From the NCBI GenBank assembly GCA_902492105.1, contig CABUKD010000031.1, forward strand, positions 1 through 21,470: a stretch of DNA of 21,470 nucleotides. The letters run 5' to 3'. This DNA is from an uncultured Clostridium sp. Lineage in GTDB: Bacteria; Bacillota; Clostridia; TANB77; CAG-508. Both the position numbers and the translations under genes were made by a program. Shown in pieces: positions 1-7,579 of the stretch (within the stretch, counting starts at the first letter, position 1; the number at the start of each line of letters is the position of its first letter). A model generated the notes under the pieces. That model did not search any database and had not been told where the DNA came from. It saw only the letters and a program-made list of their open reading frames with translations.

Positions 1-68
1 TCAACACGATTTTTTTTATGCAAAAGTAGAAAAAACAGTACAAACGAAAAAATTCATAGAACAAATAA

Positions 69-97
69 TTTACAAAAGAATAAATATGTGTTATAAT
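69..97 (+). promoter_or_regulatory. Sigma-A type promoter upstream of pth
   Basis: A -35 box TTTACA at 69-74 and a -10 box TATAAT at 92-97 are separated by 17 bp. The start point would be near 104, giving a leader of about 40 nt before the pth start at 147. It probably drives pth and the downstream nuclease gene. Bases 1-68 hold no gene or clear signal that I can identify. Confidence 0.7.
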
Positions 98-146
98 TTC
101 AAACGATTTTAAATTATATAATTTCTTATAAAAAAAGAGGTTAAAA

Positions 147-704
147 ATGTATTTGATAGTAGGACTTGGAAATCCTGGAAAAGAGTACGAAAATACAAGA
201 CATAATATGGGATTTAAAGTATTAAATAAATTGGCAGAAAAATATAATATACCTATTACGAAGAGTAAATTTAATGGAAAATATGGAATAGGCATGATAG
301 AAAATGAAAAAGTAATTTTGTTAGAACCACAAACATATATGAATCTAAGTGGGGAGGCTATTAAGCCAATGCTAGATTTTTATAAGGTGGATCCTTCAAA
401 CTTACTTGTTATTTATGATGATATAGATGTAGAACCTAGTAAAATAAAAATTAGAATTAAAGGCGGACCAGGTACGCATAATGGAATGAAATCTGTAGTA
501 AAAGAAATAGGAACAGAAGAATTTCCAAGAATAAGAGTTGGAATAGGGCAACCAATTATAAAAATTGCCATGATAGATTTTGTAATTGGACATGTTCCAG
601 AAGAAGAAATGAAACTGCTAAATGAAGGAATAGATAAAGCAGAAAATGCTGTAGGAGAAATTTTGAGACATGGAATAAATTATGCTATGAATAAGTTTAA
701 TTAA
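147..704 (+). CDS. pth: Peptidyl-tRNA hydrolase
   Basis: This cytoplasmic enzyme cleaves the ester bond of peptidyl-tRNAs released from stalled ribosomes and so recycles tRNA. The 185 residues match the usual bacterial Pth length. The family motifs are present: GLGNPGKEYENTRHN near the N-terminus with Asn9 and catalytic His19, YMNLSGE with Asn66, YDDIDV with Asp91, and GGPGTHNGMKSV with Asn112. These correspond to E. coli Asn10, His20, Asn68, Asp93 and Asn114. The start ATG follows an AGAGG site at 137-141. The next gene begins 24 bp downstream on the same strand, suggesting co-transcription with the RNase gene. Nothing looks damaged. Confidence 0.96.
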   Translation: MYLIVGLGNPGKEYENTRHNMGFKVLNKLAEKYNIPITKSKFNGKYGIGMIENEKVILLEPQTYMNLSGEAIKPMLDFYKVDPSNLLVIYDDIDVEPSKIKIRIKGGPGTHNGMKSVVKEIGTEEFPRIRVGIGQPIIKIAMIDFVIGHVPEEEMKLLNEGIDKAENAVGEILRHGINYAMNKFN

Positions 705-727
705 GCTTATTGTAAAGAGAGGTTTGT

Positions 728-1933
728 ATGCAGGAATTAATAATAAACAGTGATGGAGAAAATAAACAAATAGCTCTTGTAGAAAATGGAAAATTAGTAG
801 AAAAGTATGAAGAAAAAAAAGAGCAAAAACGTCTAGAAGGTAACATTTATTTAGGAAAAGTAGAAAATGTATTAATGGGAATGCAGGCTGCTTTTATTGA
901 TATTGGGACCGAAAAAAATACCTTTATTCACATTAAAGATGTTATTCCTAAAATTAGTAATCAAACAGGAAACAAAAATGAATCTTTAAGTAAATATAAT
1001 ATAAAATCATATATAAAGACAGGTATGCCAATTTTAATACAAGTAAAAAGGGACAGTACAAATAAAAAAGGAGCAAGGGTATCTACCCACATTAGCTTAC
1101 CAGGAAGATTTGTAGTCCTTATGCCAGGAACAGAATTTATTACTATTTCTAAAAAAATTGAAAAAGAAGAAGAAAAAAGAAGACTATTAGATTTAGTAAA
1201 GCAGAATATACCAAAAGGATATGGAATTATTTTAAGAACTTCGGCACAAGGAAAGTCAGCAGAATTGATTCAGCAAGACATGAAAAAAGTCATACAAACT
1301 TACGAAAATGTTTTAAAACAAGCCAAAACAATAGAAGAACAAAAAAGTTCTTTTCAACCTACTTTACTATATGAAAACAAAGGAATGGTTGAAAAATTGC
1401 TAACAGACATTATGGACCAAGAGCTAACAAGAATTATTACCAATCATGAAAATGTTTATAAAGATGTTAAGCAGTTTTTAAAAGATACTGGATTAGAAAA
1501 CAAAATAAAATTAGAATTAAAAGAAAAGCAAAATGTGTTAGAAATTTATGATATTCAAACACAATTAGAAAAAACAAATAATCGTAAAATATGGTTAAAA
1601 TGTGGAGGATTTATAACCATAGATAAAACCGAAGCATTAACTGCCATTGATGTAAACTCAGGAAAGTACATAGGAACTAAGGATTTAGAGCAAACCGTAT
1701 ATATTGTAAATAAAGAAGCAAGTATTGAAATTGCAAAACAATTGCGTTTAAGAGATATTGGTGGAATTATTATTATTGATTATATTGATATGGAAAAACA
1801 GGAAACCAAACAAAAAATATTAGAAGTATTAGAAGAAAACTTAAAAAAAGACCGATCTAAAACACAAATTATTGGTTTTACTCCACTAGATTTATTAGAA
1901 ATGACTAGAAAGCACATGTGTAGTAATGATTAA
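728..1933 (+). CDS. rng: Ribonuclease E/G family protein, short form
   Basis: Predicted endoribonuclease of the RNase E/G family, acting in RNA processing and decay. The N-terminal part (about residues 35-125) looks like the S1-containing RNA-binding region, with EGNIYLGKVENVLMGMQAAF. The catalytic DNase I-like region is clear: TAIDVNSGKYIG supplies Asp308 and Asn310, and GGIIIIDYIDME supplies Asp351, which align without gaps to E. coli RNase E Asp303, Asn305 and Asp346. The protein is 401 aa and stops at EMTRKHMCSND, just where E. coli RNase G (489 aa) continues into the CPxCxG zinc-link and small domain. No continuation is visible in any forward frame after the stop. The gene is preceded by GAGAGG close to the ATG and follows pth. 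Family assignment is strong; activity and oligomeric state without the zinc link are uncertain. Confidence 0.88.
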   Translation: MQELIINSDGENKQIALVENGKLVEKYEEKKEQKRLEGNIYLGKVENVLMGMQAAFIDIGTEKNTFIHIKDVIPKISNQTGNKNESLSKYNIKSYIKTGMPILIQVKRDSTNKKGARVSTHISLPGRFVVLMPGTEFITISKKIEKEEEKRRLLDLVKQNIPKGYGIILRTSAQGKSAELIQQDMKKVIQTYENVLKQAKTIEEQKSSFQPTLLYENKGMVEKLLTDIMDQELTRIITNHENVYKDVKQFLKDTGLENKIKLELKEKQNVLEIYDIQTQLEKTNNRKIWLKCGGFITIDKTEALTAIDVNSGKYIGTKDLEQTVYIVNKEASIEIAKQLRLRDIGGIIIIDYIDMEKQETKQKILEVLEENLKKDRSKTQIIGFTPLDLLEMTRKHMCSND

Positions 1934-2021
1934 AACAGTAAAATAATGTAGTTATGAAATAGTAAAAACATTTGATGTAATACATCGTGATTTTAATAAA
2001 AAAAGAAAGGGAGGAAGAGAG

Positions 2022-2282
2022 ATGTCGTTACAATTTATTTTAACATTTATTGCAGCATTAGCCGTATTGTTTATAGTTCTAAAAATATTATCCTTACCAT
2101 TAAAGCTAATTATTAAATTAGTAGTAAACGGATTAATAGGTGGAGTGATTATTTGGATTATTAACTTAATCGGAGCAAACTTTGGCTTTGCTATTACACT
2201 AAATTGGATTACTGCTTTAGTAGTTGGTATTTTAGGAATACCTGGTGCTATTATTTTAGCAATTTTACAAATTTTTATTTAA
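2022..2282 (+). CDS. BofA-like small membrane protein
   Basis: This 86-residue protein is almost entirely hydrophobic, with about two to three membrane segments and a central KLIIKLVVNGLIGGVIIWI stretch. Its size and composition, and the pattern LPLKLIIKLVVNGLIGG, resemble the BofA family, whose Bacillus subtilis member restrains pro-sigma-K processing in the mother cell during sporulation. A strong AAAGGGAGG site at 2006-2014 supports the ATG. It lies 88 bp after the RNase gene and 14 bp before a long palindromic repeat. Spore genes elsewhere in the window fit the assignment, but no SpoIVF partner genes are present here, so the actual target is inference. Confidence 0.75.
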   Translation: MSLQFILTFIAALAVLFIVLKILSLPLKLIIKLVVNGLIGGVIIWIINLIGANFGFAITLNWITALVVGILGIPGAIILAILQIFI

Positions 2283-2296
2283 GTGTCAATGTAGAC

Positions 2297-2396
2297 TGTC
2301 AATGGGGACGGAGAATTTTGACAACTTTAAATTAAGAATTTTCAAAAAATGAATAATTTCTTGAAAAGTTGTCAAAATTCTCCGTCCCCATTGACA
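2297..2396. repeat. GGGGACGG-core palindromic repeat, copy 1
   Basis: A 100-bp element has perfect 32-bp inverted arms, 2297-2328 and 2365-2396, beginning TGTCAATGGGGACGG and ending with its reverse complement. The centre is AT-rich and partly complementary. It fills the gap between two convergent genes and touches the stop codon of the ligase gene. A closely related copy occurs at 5045-5141. It could act as a bidirectional transcript end or 3'-end stabiliser, although no U-run follows. It resembles a REP- or MITE-like element; no transposase is in the window. Confidence 0.9.
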
Positions 2397-4130
2397 TTAA
2401 TTTCCTAAAATCTTTTTAATTTCCTCATGTCTTTTTACTTTTTGTGTAGTTGTTTTAATTAAAGGTTCATCTGTTACAATAATTTCACGAATATATTTAT
2501 AAGCAGGCATAGATCTATTTACTTTTGCCTTAATATCTTGCCAAATAATATCATGGTAATCTTTTTCTGGCTTATCAGGATAAAGTTCTTTCATGGTATC
2601 TGGATTATATACAATTTTAGCACAAATGGTTAAGTCACCATCTTTAGGATCTGGTTTTCCATATACAATACTTTCAGAAACATAAGGTAAGCTATTAATT
2701 AAAATTTCTAATTCTTCTGGAAAAATATTTTTTCCGTTTTTTAATACAATAACATCTTTTTTTCTACCAGTAATATATAAAAATCCATCTTTATCAAATC
2801 TTCCTAAATCTCCAGTGTAGAACCAACCATTTTTTAATACTTCTTTGGTAGCTTCTTCATTATCAATATAGCCATGCATAATGGTTGGACCTTTTGCCAT
2901 AATCTCGCCAATTCCTTCTTCGTTTGGTTCATTAATTTTAATTTCAATGCCTGGAAGAGGAAATCCTACACTACCAGCACGTTTATATTTATCATTTTCC
3001 CCTGCTAAAACAGGAGAAGTTTCTGTTAAGCCATAACCTTGTAATAGGTTAATTCCTAAATCTACAAAACCTTGAATTGCTTCTTTGTTCATAGGAGCGC
3101 CACCAGCAATTAGCATACGAAGTTTTCCACCAAATTTATCTAAAATTTGCTTAAATACTTTTCTTCTAATGTCAATACCAAATTTTAATAAAAAGTTACA
3201 AACTTTACGCATTGTTTTAACTAAGCTAGTTTTTCCTTCTTCTTCTACGCCTTTTTCAATTTTCTTGTACATAATTTCTAACATTAAAGGAACACATACA
3301 AGTCCTGTTACTTTATAATCCACCAAATTTTTTTGAACATATTTTAAACCATCACAAAAAGCAACCGTAATTCCACAAGAAGTACCATACAAGAAAGTAC
3401 AAGTGGACTCAAAAGTATGGTGTAATGGTAGAAATGACAAAAATACGTCATCTCTTCTAATATCTGTCATTTGAGATAGGGCATAAATGTCACTACAAAT
3501 ATTAGATTGCGACAAACCAACACATTTAGATATAGCAGTAGTCCCAGAAGTAAAAAGCAAAATAGATACTTTTTGAGGATCTAATGTTATTTTCTCATAA
3601 GCATCATTACCTGCTTCTAATATTTTTTTTCCTTTTTCACATAAAGCTGGATAAGAAAGAAAATGTAAATTAGAACTTTTATCCATACAAATATATTGTG
3701 TTAAATTTGTGTTTTTTTCTTCTAAAATTTCTTCAAAAATGGAAGAATATTTTTCATCAAAAATAACAGCATCTACTTTACTTCTAATAATTAAACTCTT
3801 AATTTCATTCTCGGGTAAAGACTTATCTAATGGCACAATAGAAATATTGGCAGTACTAACAGCTAAATAACTAGTACACCATTCATAACGATTAGGTCCA
3901 ATTAAAGCCACCTTTTTTCCTTGCAAACCTAAAGCTAATAAAGAAGTAGCAAAAGCTTTAATGTCTTTTGCAAATTGAGAATAGCTAACTTGAAGAACTT
4001 CTGTATCTTTAGGGTCTCTCTTATACATAAAAGCAGTATGATCCTTGTACCTATTTTCATACCTATCTACTAATTCTCTAAAATCCTTTAAATTTTCACC
4101 TTCATATAATTTATCTTTACGTTTTGGCAT
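2397..4130 (-). CDS. AMP-binding long-chain acyl-CoA ligase-like protein
   Basis: A 577-aa member of the ANL adenylating family, predicted to activate a carboxylic acid (probably a fatty acid) with ATP and transfer it to coenzyme A. Visible motifs in order are the phosphate-binding segment LLFTSGTTAISKCVGLSQ (TSGTT at 194-198), GYGLTETSP near residue 365, GWFYTGDLG near 438, and the hinge and C-terminal region ITGRKKDVIVLKNGKNIFPEE near 460-475. A lysine in the C-terminal KTTTQKVKRHEE region is a candidate for the catalytic lysine. The phosphate loop departs from the usual TSGTTGxPKG pattern. The ATG at 4130 is preceded by an AAAGGA site 11 bases away. It stands alone on the reverse strand behind its own promoter. 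The substrate cannot be read from the sequence. Confidence 0.88.
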   Translation of the reverse strand: MPKRKDKLYEGENLKDFRELVDRYENRYKDHTAFMYKRDPKDTEVLQVSYSQFAKDIKAFATSLLALGLQGKKVALIGPNRYEWCTSYLAVSTANISIVPLDKSLPENEIKSLIIRSKVDAVIFDEKYSSIFEEILEEKNTNLTQYICMDKSSNLHFLSYPALCEKGKKILEAGNDAYEKITLDPQKVSILLFTSGTTAISKCVGLSQSNICSDIYALSQMTDIRRDDVFLSFLPLHHTFESTCTFLYGTSCGITVAFCDGLKYVQKNLVDYKVTGLVCVPLMLEIMYKKIEKGVEEEGKTSLVKTMRKVCNFLLKFGIDIRRKVFKQILDKFGGKLRMLIAGGAPMNKEAIQGFVDLGINLLQGYGLTETSPVLAGENDKYKRAGSVGFPLPGIEIKINEPNEEGIGEIMAKGPTIMHGYIDNEEATKEVLKNGWFYTGDLGRFDKDGFLYITGRKKDVIVLKNGKNIFPEELEILINSLPYVSESIVYGKPDPKDGDLTICAKIVYNPDTMKELYPDKPEKDYHDIIWQDIKAKVNRSMPAYKYIREIIVTDEPLIKTTTQKVKRHEEIKKILGN

Positions 4131-4225
4131 TTTCGATTCAATCCTTTCTCTCTATTTTAAGCTAAATCCATGATGAAATACCAACTTTTAACAAAATAGT
4201 TTTCTTTTGCATTACCATTTTTTTC

Positions 4226-4246
4226 TATAGTATATTTTATACTATA
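4226..4246. promoter_or_regulatory. Palindromic candidate operator over the ligase promoter
   Basis: A perfect palindrome has 9-bp arms TATAGTATA (4226-4234) and TATACTATA (4238-4246) with a TTT spacer. It overlaps the -10 box and expected start point of the reverse-strand ligase promoter, the usual position for a repressor site. The AT-only composition makes chance partly responsible. Confidence 0.4.
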
Positions 4247-4262
4247 AAAATAAAAAAGACAA
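4234..4262 (-). promoter_or_regulatory. Sigma-A type promoter for the acyl-CoA ligase gene
   Basis: Reading the reverse strand, -35 TTGTCT (4257-4262) and -10 TAAAAT (4234-4239) are 17 bp apart. The leader to the ATG at 4130 would be about 97 nt. Confidence 0.5.
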
Positions 4263-4314
4263 TGATTGACCAAAAATTCGAATAAAAAAATGAAAAAAAC
4301 CATAACCTATAATC

Positions 4315-4343
4315 TTGCTAATTATTTAGCAGTATGTTAAAAT
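4315..4343 (+). promoter_or_regulatory. Sigma-A type promoter for trmB
   Basis: A -35 TTGCTA (4315-4320) and -10 TAAAAT (4338-4343) are 17 bp apart. The expected start is near 4350, followed by an AGGAG site at 4368-4372 and the ATG at 4378. It is divergent from the ligase promoter. Confidence 0.55.
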
Positions 4344-4377
4344 ACCAATAGAGAAATTAGAAAAAACAGGAGAAAAC

Positions 4378-5040
4378 ATGAGAATCAGATACAAACCATG
4401 GGCAAGAAAAGAATTAGAAGAAAGCGAATTTTATAGAGAACATCCGGAAGAACTAATAGGAAACTGGACAAACGAATTTCCAAATCCAAATAATCCATTC
4501 TTTGTAGAGTTAGGATGTGGCAAAGGAAGCTTTATTGCACAAATGGCATGTAGCCATCCAGAAAATAATTATTTAGCAATTGACTTAGTTGATCCAATGC
4601 TTGGACTTGCCAAAAGAAAAATAGAAGAAGTATATGGGGAACATCATAAAGAAATTAACAATGTGTTACTTACCAGGTTTGATATAGAACGTATTTTGCT
4701 AATTCTTAACAAAAAAGATGCTGTAGATGGTATTTATATTAATTTTTGTAACCCATGGCCAAGAGGAAAACATCATAAAAAAAGACTAACTTATACAAGA
4801 CAATTAGAACATTATAAAGAATTTTTAAAATCAGGTGGAAACATTTATTTTAAAACAGATGATGATAATTTGTTTGAAGAAAGCATAAACTATTTTAAAA
4901 ATACAGGTTTTACTATTGAAAAGCTAACTAGAGATTTACAAAGTGAGCCAAATTTTTGGAAAAATATAGAAACAGAACATGAAAAAATGTTTTCTGAACA
5001 AGGAATAAAAATTAAAGCTCTTATTGCTAAATTAAACTAA
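4378..5040 (+). CDS. trmB: tRNA (guanine-N7-)-methyltransferase
   Basis: SAM-dependent enzyme that makes m7G46 in the variable loop of tRNAs. The 220-aa length is typical. The SAM-binding motif VELGCGKGSFI lies near residues 42-52 and is followed by YLAIDLVDPM. The TrmB hallmark region is YINFCNPWPRGKHHKKRL near residue 120, with downstream YFKTDDDNLFEESI and a C-terminal TEHEKMFSEQG that matches the family's T-x-Y/H-E-x-x-F pattern. AGGAG five bases before the ATG supports the start. The stop codon is four bases from the second palindromic repeat, which may serve as its 3' end. Confidence 0.95.
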   Translation: MRIRYKPWARKELEESEFYREHPEELIGNWTNEFPNPNNPFFVELGCGKGSFIAQMACSHPENNYLAIDLVDPMLGLAKRKIEEVYGEHHKEINNVLLTRFDIERILLILNKKDAVDGIYINFCNPWPRGKHHKKRLTYTRQLEHYKEFLKSGGNIYFKTDDDNLFEESINYFKNTGFTIEKLTRDLQSEPNFWKNIETEHEKMFSEQGIKIKALIAKLN

Positions 5041-5044
5041 AATG

Positions 5045-5141
5045 GTGTCAATGGGGACGGAGATTTTTGACAATATCTTCTGAACCGAAAGTTTCAAGGA
5101 TACGACAAGAGGTTGTCAAAAATCTCCGTCCCCATTGACAC
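5045..5141. repeat. GGGGACGG-core palindromic repeat, copy 2
   Basis: A 97-bp element has perfect 29-bp inverted arms (5045-5073 and 5113-5141) around a 39-nt centre unrelated to that of copy 1. The arms match copy 1 except for one base, and that base is changed on both arms so pairing is kept. It occupies the trmB-mscS gap and ends five bases before the mscS ribosome-binding site. Confidence 0.9.
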
Positions 5142-5158
5142 TAATAAAGGAGAAAGGA

Positions 5159-6256
5159 ATGAAACAAATTCAAAGCGTTATTAGCTTTTTTCAAAATATG
5201 ACACAAGAAAAAATAATTGATATTTGTATTGCAATTGCTATTGTAATAGTGTTTTGCCTACTTAGTGGTATTTTTTCCTATTGTATTGTAAAAATTTTTA
5301 AATGGAAAGAAAAAGACAAAAAGAAAATTAAAGCAAATGCATTTTATCATCCTCTAAAGGCAGCTTTTATTGTATTTGGAATTTATCTTGGCATTATGAT
5401 TTTAAGTTTACCTGATGATGTAATGACCTTTTTTCATAAGGTTTTACAAATTGCCCTTATCTGTATTGCTGCAAAAGGGCTAGCCAATATTTTTGAACCA
5501 AATTCTGTTTTAATGAAAAAGGTAGGAAAAAGTAATCGTATTAGTGGAAACCAAACATTAGCTAACTTTATAGGAAAAATTGCAAAAGGTATTATTTATA
5601 TTGGGGCAGGTATTCTTATATTGGCAGAACTAGACATTAATTTAAATGGAATTATTACAGGTTTAGGTTTAGGAAGTGTAGTAGTTGCTTTAGCTGCTCA
5701 AGATGTAGCTAAAAATTTATTTGGTGGAGCTGCCATTTTACTAGATAAACCATTTGTAGTAGGAGATTGGATTCAAACCAAAGAATATGAAGGAGCTGTT
5801 GTAGACATTACTTTCAGAAGTACAAGAATAAAAACAGCAGAAGATAGTATTGTAACACTTCCAAACTCAAAACTAGCAGAAGAAACAGTGATTAACTTTG
5901 CTAAAATGGAAAAAAGAAGATATAGTTTTAATTTAAAATTACCTTTACAAACCAATTCAGATACAGTGGAGGCAATTATTAACCGTATCAAATTTGTATT
6001 AAGTCATAATAAAGATATTTTAAAAGATAGTATTATTGTAGAATGTAATAGTATTTTGACAGATGGTATTAACATAACGATTGCAATGTATACTCCAATT
6101 GTAAATTATGATAACTACTTAAGCTTTAGAACCAATGTAAATGAAACAGTTTTAAATGTAATTGAATCAGAAGGAGTAAGACTTGCAAATCCTTCTCAGG
6201 ATATTTATGTAACAACATTAGAAGAAAACAAAGAAAATGTATCTAATCAGAATTAG
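5159..6256 (+). CDS. Small-conductance mechanosensitive channel, MscS family
   Basis: Predicted membrane channel that opens under membrane tension and relieves hypo-osmotic shock. About three to four hydrophobic segments fill the first 180 residues, followed by the MscS pore-lining helix and beta domain: GLGLGSVVVALAAQDVAKN, FGGAAILLDKPFVVGDWI and TFRSTRIKTAEDSIVTLPNS. The 365-aa form is of ordinary size for a small MscS homologue. I chose the ATG at 5159 because AAAGGAGAAAGG lies just before it. A TTG 24 bases upstream (5135) is open in frame but lies inside the repeat arm and has no ribosome-binding site. A terminator follows at 6302. Confidence 0.92.
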   Translation: MKQIQSVISFFQNMTQEKIIDICIAIAIVIVFCLLSGIFSYCIVKIFKWKEKDKKKIKANAFYHPLKAAFIVFGIYLGIMILSLPDDVMTFFHKVLQIALICIAAKGLANIFEPNSVLMKKVGKSNRISGNQTLANFIGKIAKGIIYIGAGILILAELDINLNGIITGLGLGSVVVALAAQDVAKNLFGGAAILLDKPFVVGDWIQTKEYEGAVVDITFRSTRIKTAEDSIVTLPNSKLAEETVINFAKMEKRRYSFNLKLPLQTNSDTVEAIINRIKFVLSHNKDILKDSIIVECNSILTDGINITIAMYTPIVNYDNYLSFRTNVNETVLNVIESEGVRLANPSQDIYVTTLEENKENVSNQN

Positions 6257-6301
6257 CAAGTAAAAAAGTGAATAACTTAATAATAAATTATAAACAAAAC
6301 T

Positions 6302-6346
6302 AGTGATTCAGTACTGCATATGATATAGTACAAGAATCACTTTTTT
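6302..6346 (+). terminator. Intrinsic terminator after mscS
   Basis: An AGTGATTC / GAATCACT stem (6302-6309, 6334-6341) with an inner GTACT / AGTAC stem is followed by a T-run to 6346. Confidence 0.8.
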
Positions 6347-6400
6347 GTATAGAAAAAGAAAAATTAGGCCAAAATAACTTAAAAAGGAGAAAAGTAAGTT

Positions 6401-7405
6401 ATGTTTTTGCCTAAAGCTGTTTATTACGAACCAGAAAGTGAAAATTATATATTAGGAAAAGAGTTATTAGAAAGATATAGGAATATGCAAATTCCATGTA
6501 TTGAAATTGAAAATCATAATAATATAGAAGAAATGAGAAAAAAGCAAAATAGTGAGTTTGCTAGTATGAAACAAAATTTAATTATTGGAATTAGAAAAAC
6601 ACATCGTTTTGTTCCTAATCATAAAACTTCCGATTTTTTAGTTCCTTATACTTCCTCCGGATGCACAGCTATGTGTTTGTATTGTTATTTAGTATGTAAT
6701 TATAATAAATGCAGTTATTTAAGACTTTTTGTTAACAGAGAACAAATGCTAGATAAAATAAAAAAGGTGGCAATAGAAAGCCCAAAAAATTTGACTTTTG
6801 AAATAGGCAGTAACAGTGATTTAATACTAGAAAATACCATTACAGGAAATTTAAATTGGACCATTGAAAATTTTAAAGACCATCCCAAAGGACTATTAAC
6901 ATTTCCTACTAAATTTCACATGGTGGATTCCATTTTACCTTTACAGCACAATGGAAAGGTAGTCGTTAGAATGAGTGTAAATCCAAAAGAAATCATTCGC
7001 ACTATAGAAATAGGTACTTCTTCACTGGAAAAAAGAGTTCAAGCAATCAATCAACTAAAAGAAGCAGGGTATCCTTTAGGAATCTTAATAGCACCGGTTA
7101 TTCTAGTGGAAAATTGGAGAGAACAGTATACAGGATTAGTACAATATTTGGCAGAAAATTTAAGTAATGAAGTAAAAAAACAAGTATTTTTTGAAATTAT
7201 ATTTATGACATATAGTTATGTTCATCGTATGATAAATCAGGAAGCTTTTCCTAAATTAATCAATTTATATTATCCAGATATTATGACTGGAAGAGGAAGG
7301 GGAAAGTATACTTACAAAAAAGAGGTAAGACAGGAAGCAGAAATTTTTTTAAAAGATTTAATGAGAAAATATTTTCCACATAACGAAATTAAGTATATTG
7401 TTTAA
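6401..7405 (+). CDS. splB: Spore photoproduct lyase (radical SAM)
   Basis: Predicted radical-SAM DNA repair enzyme that directly reverses the spore photoproduct, a thymine dimer formed by UV in dormant spores. The cluster-binding motif SSGCTAMCLYC gives Cys88, Cys92 and Cys95 in the CxxxCxxC spacing. Flanking HRFVPNHKTSDFLVPYTS and later FEIGSNSD, FPTKFHMVD and MSVNPKEII fit the Spl family. The 334-aa length is near the family's usual 340. There is no cysteine anywhere after about residue 105, so the conserved hydrogen-donor cysteine (Cys141 in B. subtilis) appears absent. The ATG follows AAAAAGGAGAAAAG. The gene stands alone, without an upstream splA, between two terminators. Confidence 0.85.
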   Translation: MFLPKAVYYEPESENYILGKELLERYRNMQIPCIEIENHNNIEEMRKKQNSEFASMKQNLIIGIRKTHRFVPNHKTSDFLVPYTSSGCTAMCLYCYLVCNYNKCSYLRLFVNREQMLDKIKKVAIESPKNLTFEIGSNSDLILENTITGNLNWTIENFKDHPKGLLTFPTKFHMVDSILPLQHNGKVVVRMSVNPKEIIRTIEIGTSSLEKRVQAINQLKEAGYPLGILIAPVILVENWREQYTGLVQYLAENLSNEVKKQVFFEIIFMTYSYVHRMINQEAFPKLINLYYPDIMTGRGRGKYTYKKEVRQEAEIFLKDLMRKYFPHNEIKYIV

Positions 7406-7444
7406 AATGGAACTGACTGTGGTTTCCGTTATACCCATATCAAA

Positions 7445-7473
7445 CCTCCGCCAAATTAGGCGGAGGCTTTTTT
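7445..7473 (+). terminator. Intrinsic terminator after splB
   Basis: A perfect GC-rich stem CCTCCGCC / GGCGGAGG with an AAATTA loop is followed by C and six T. It is the strongest terminator in the window. Confidence 0.93.
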
Positions 7474-7512
7474 CCTTAAAATTCAAAAATTAACACAAAT
7501 TTGTTCACACTC

Positions 7513-7542
7513 TAGACATAAAGGGTATGTATAATATATAAT
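7513..7542 (+). promoter_or_regulatory. Probable promoter of the two-component operon
   Basis: TAGACA (7513-7518) and TATAAT (7537-7542) are separated by 18 bp. A second TATAAT at 7530-7535 is an alternative -10 box. The gene starts at 7580 after a GGGAGGA site. Confidence 0.45.
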
Positions 7543-7579
7543 ATTATGGAAGTTTATGTAACTTTAGGGAGGAATAGAT

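Noticed and set aside
1974..1986. Short GATGT / ACATC hairpin between the RNase gene and the bofA-like gene
   Set aside because: Only five pairs with a 3-nt loop and no solid T-run; too weak to call a terminator.
3085..3318. Forward-strand frame opposite the acyl-CoA ligase gene
   Set aside because: It is antisense to a well-supported enzyme, has no ribosome-binding site and resembles no known protein.
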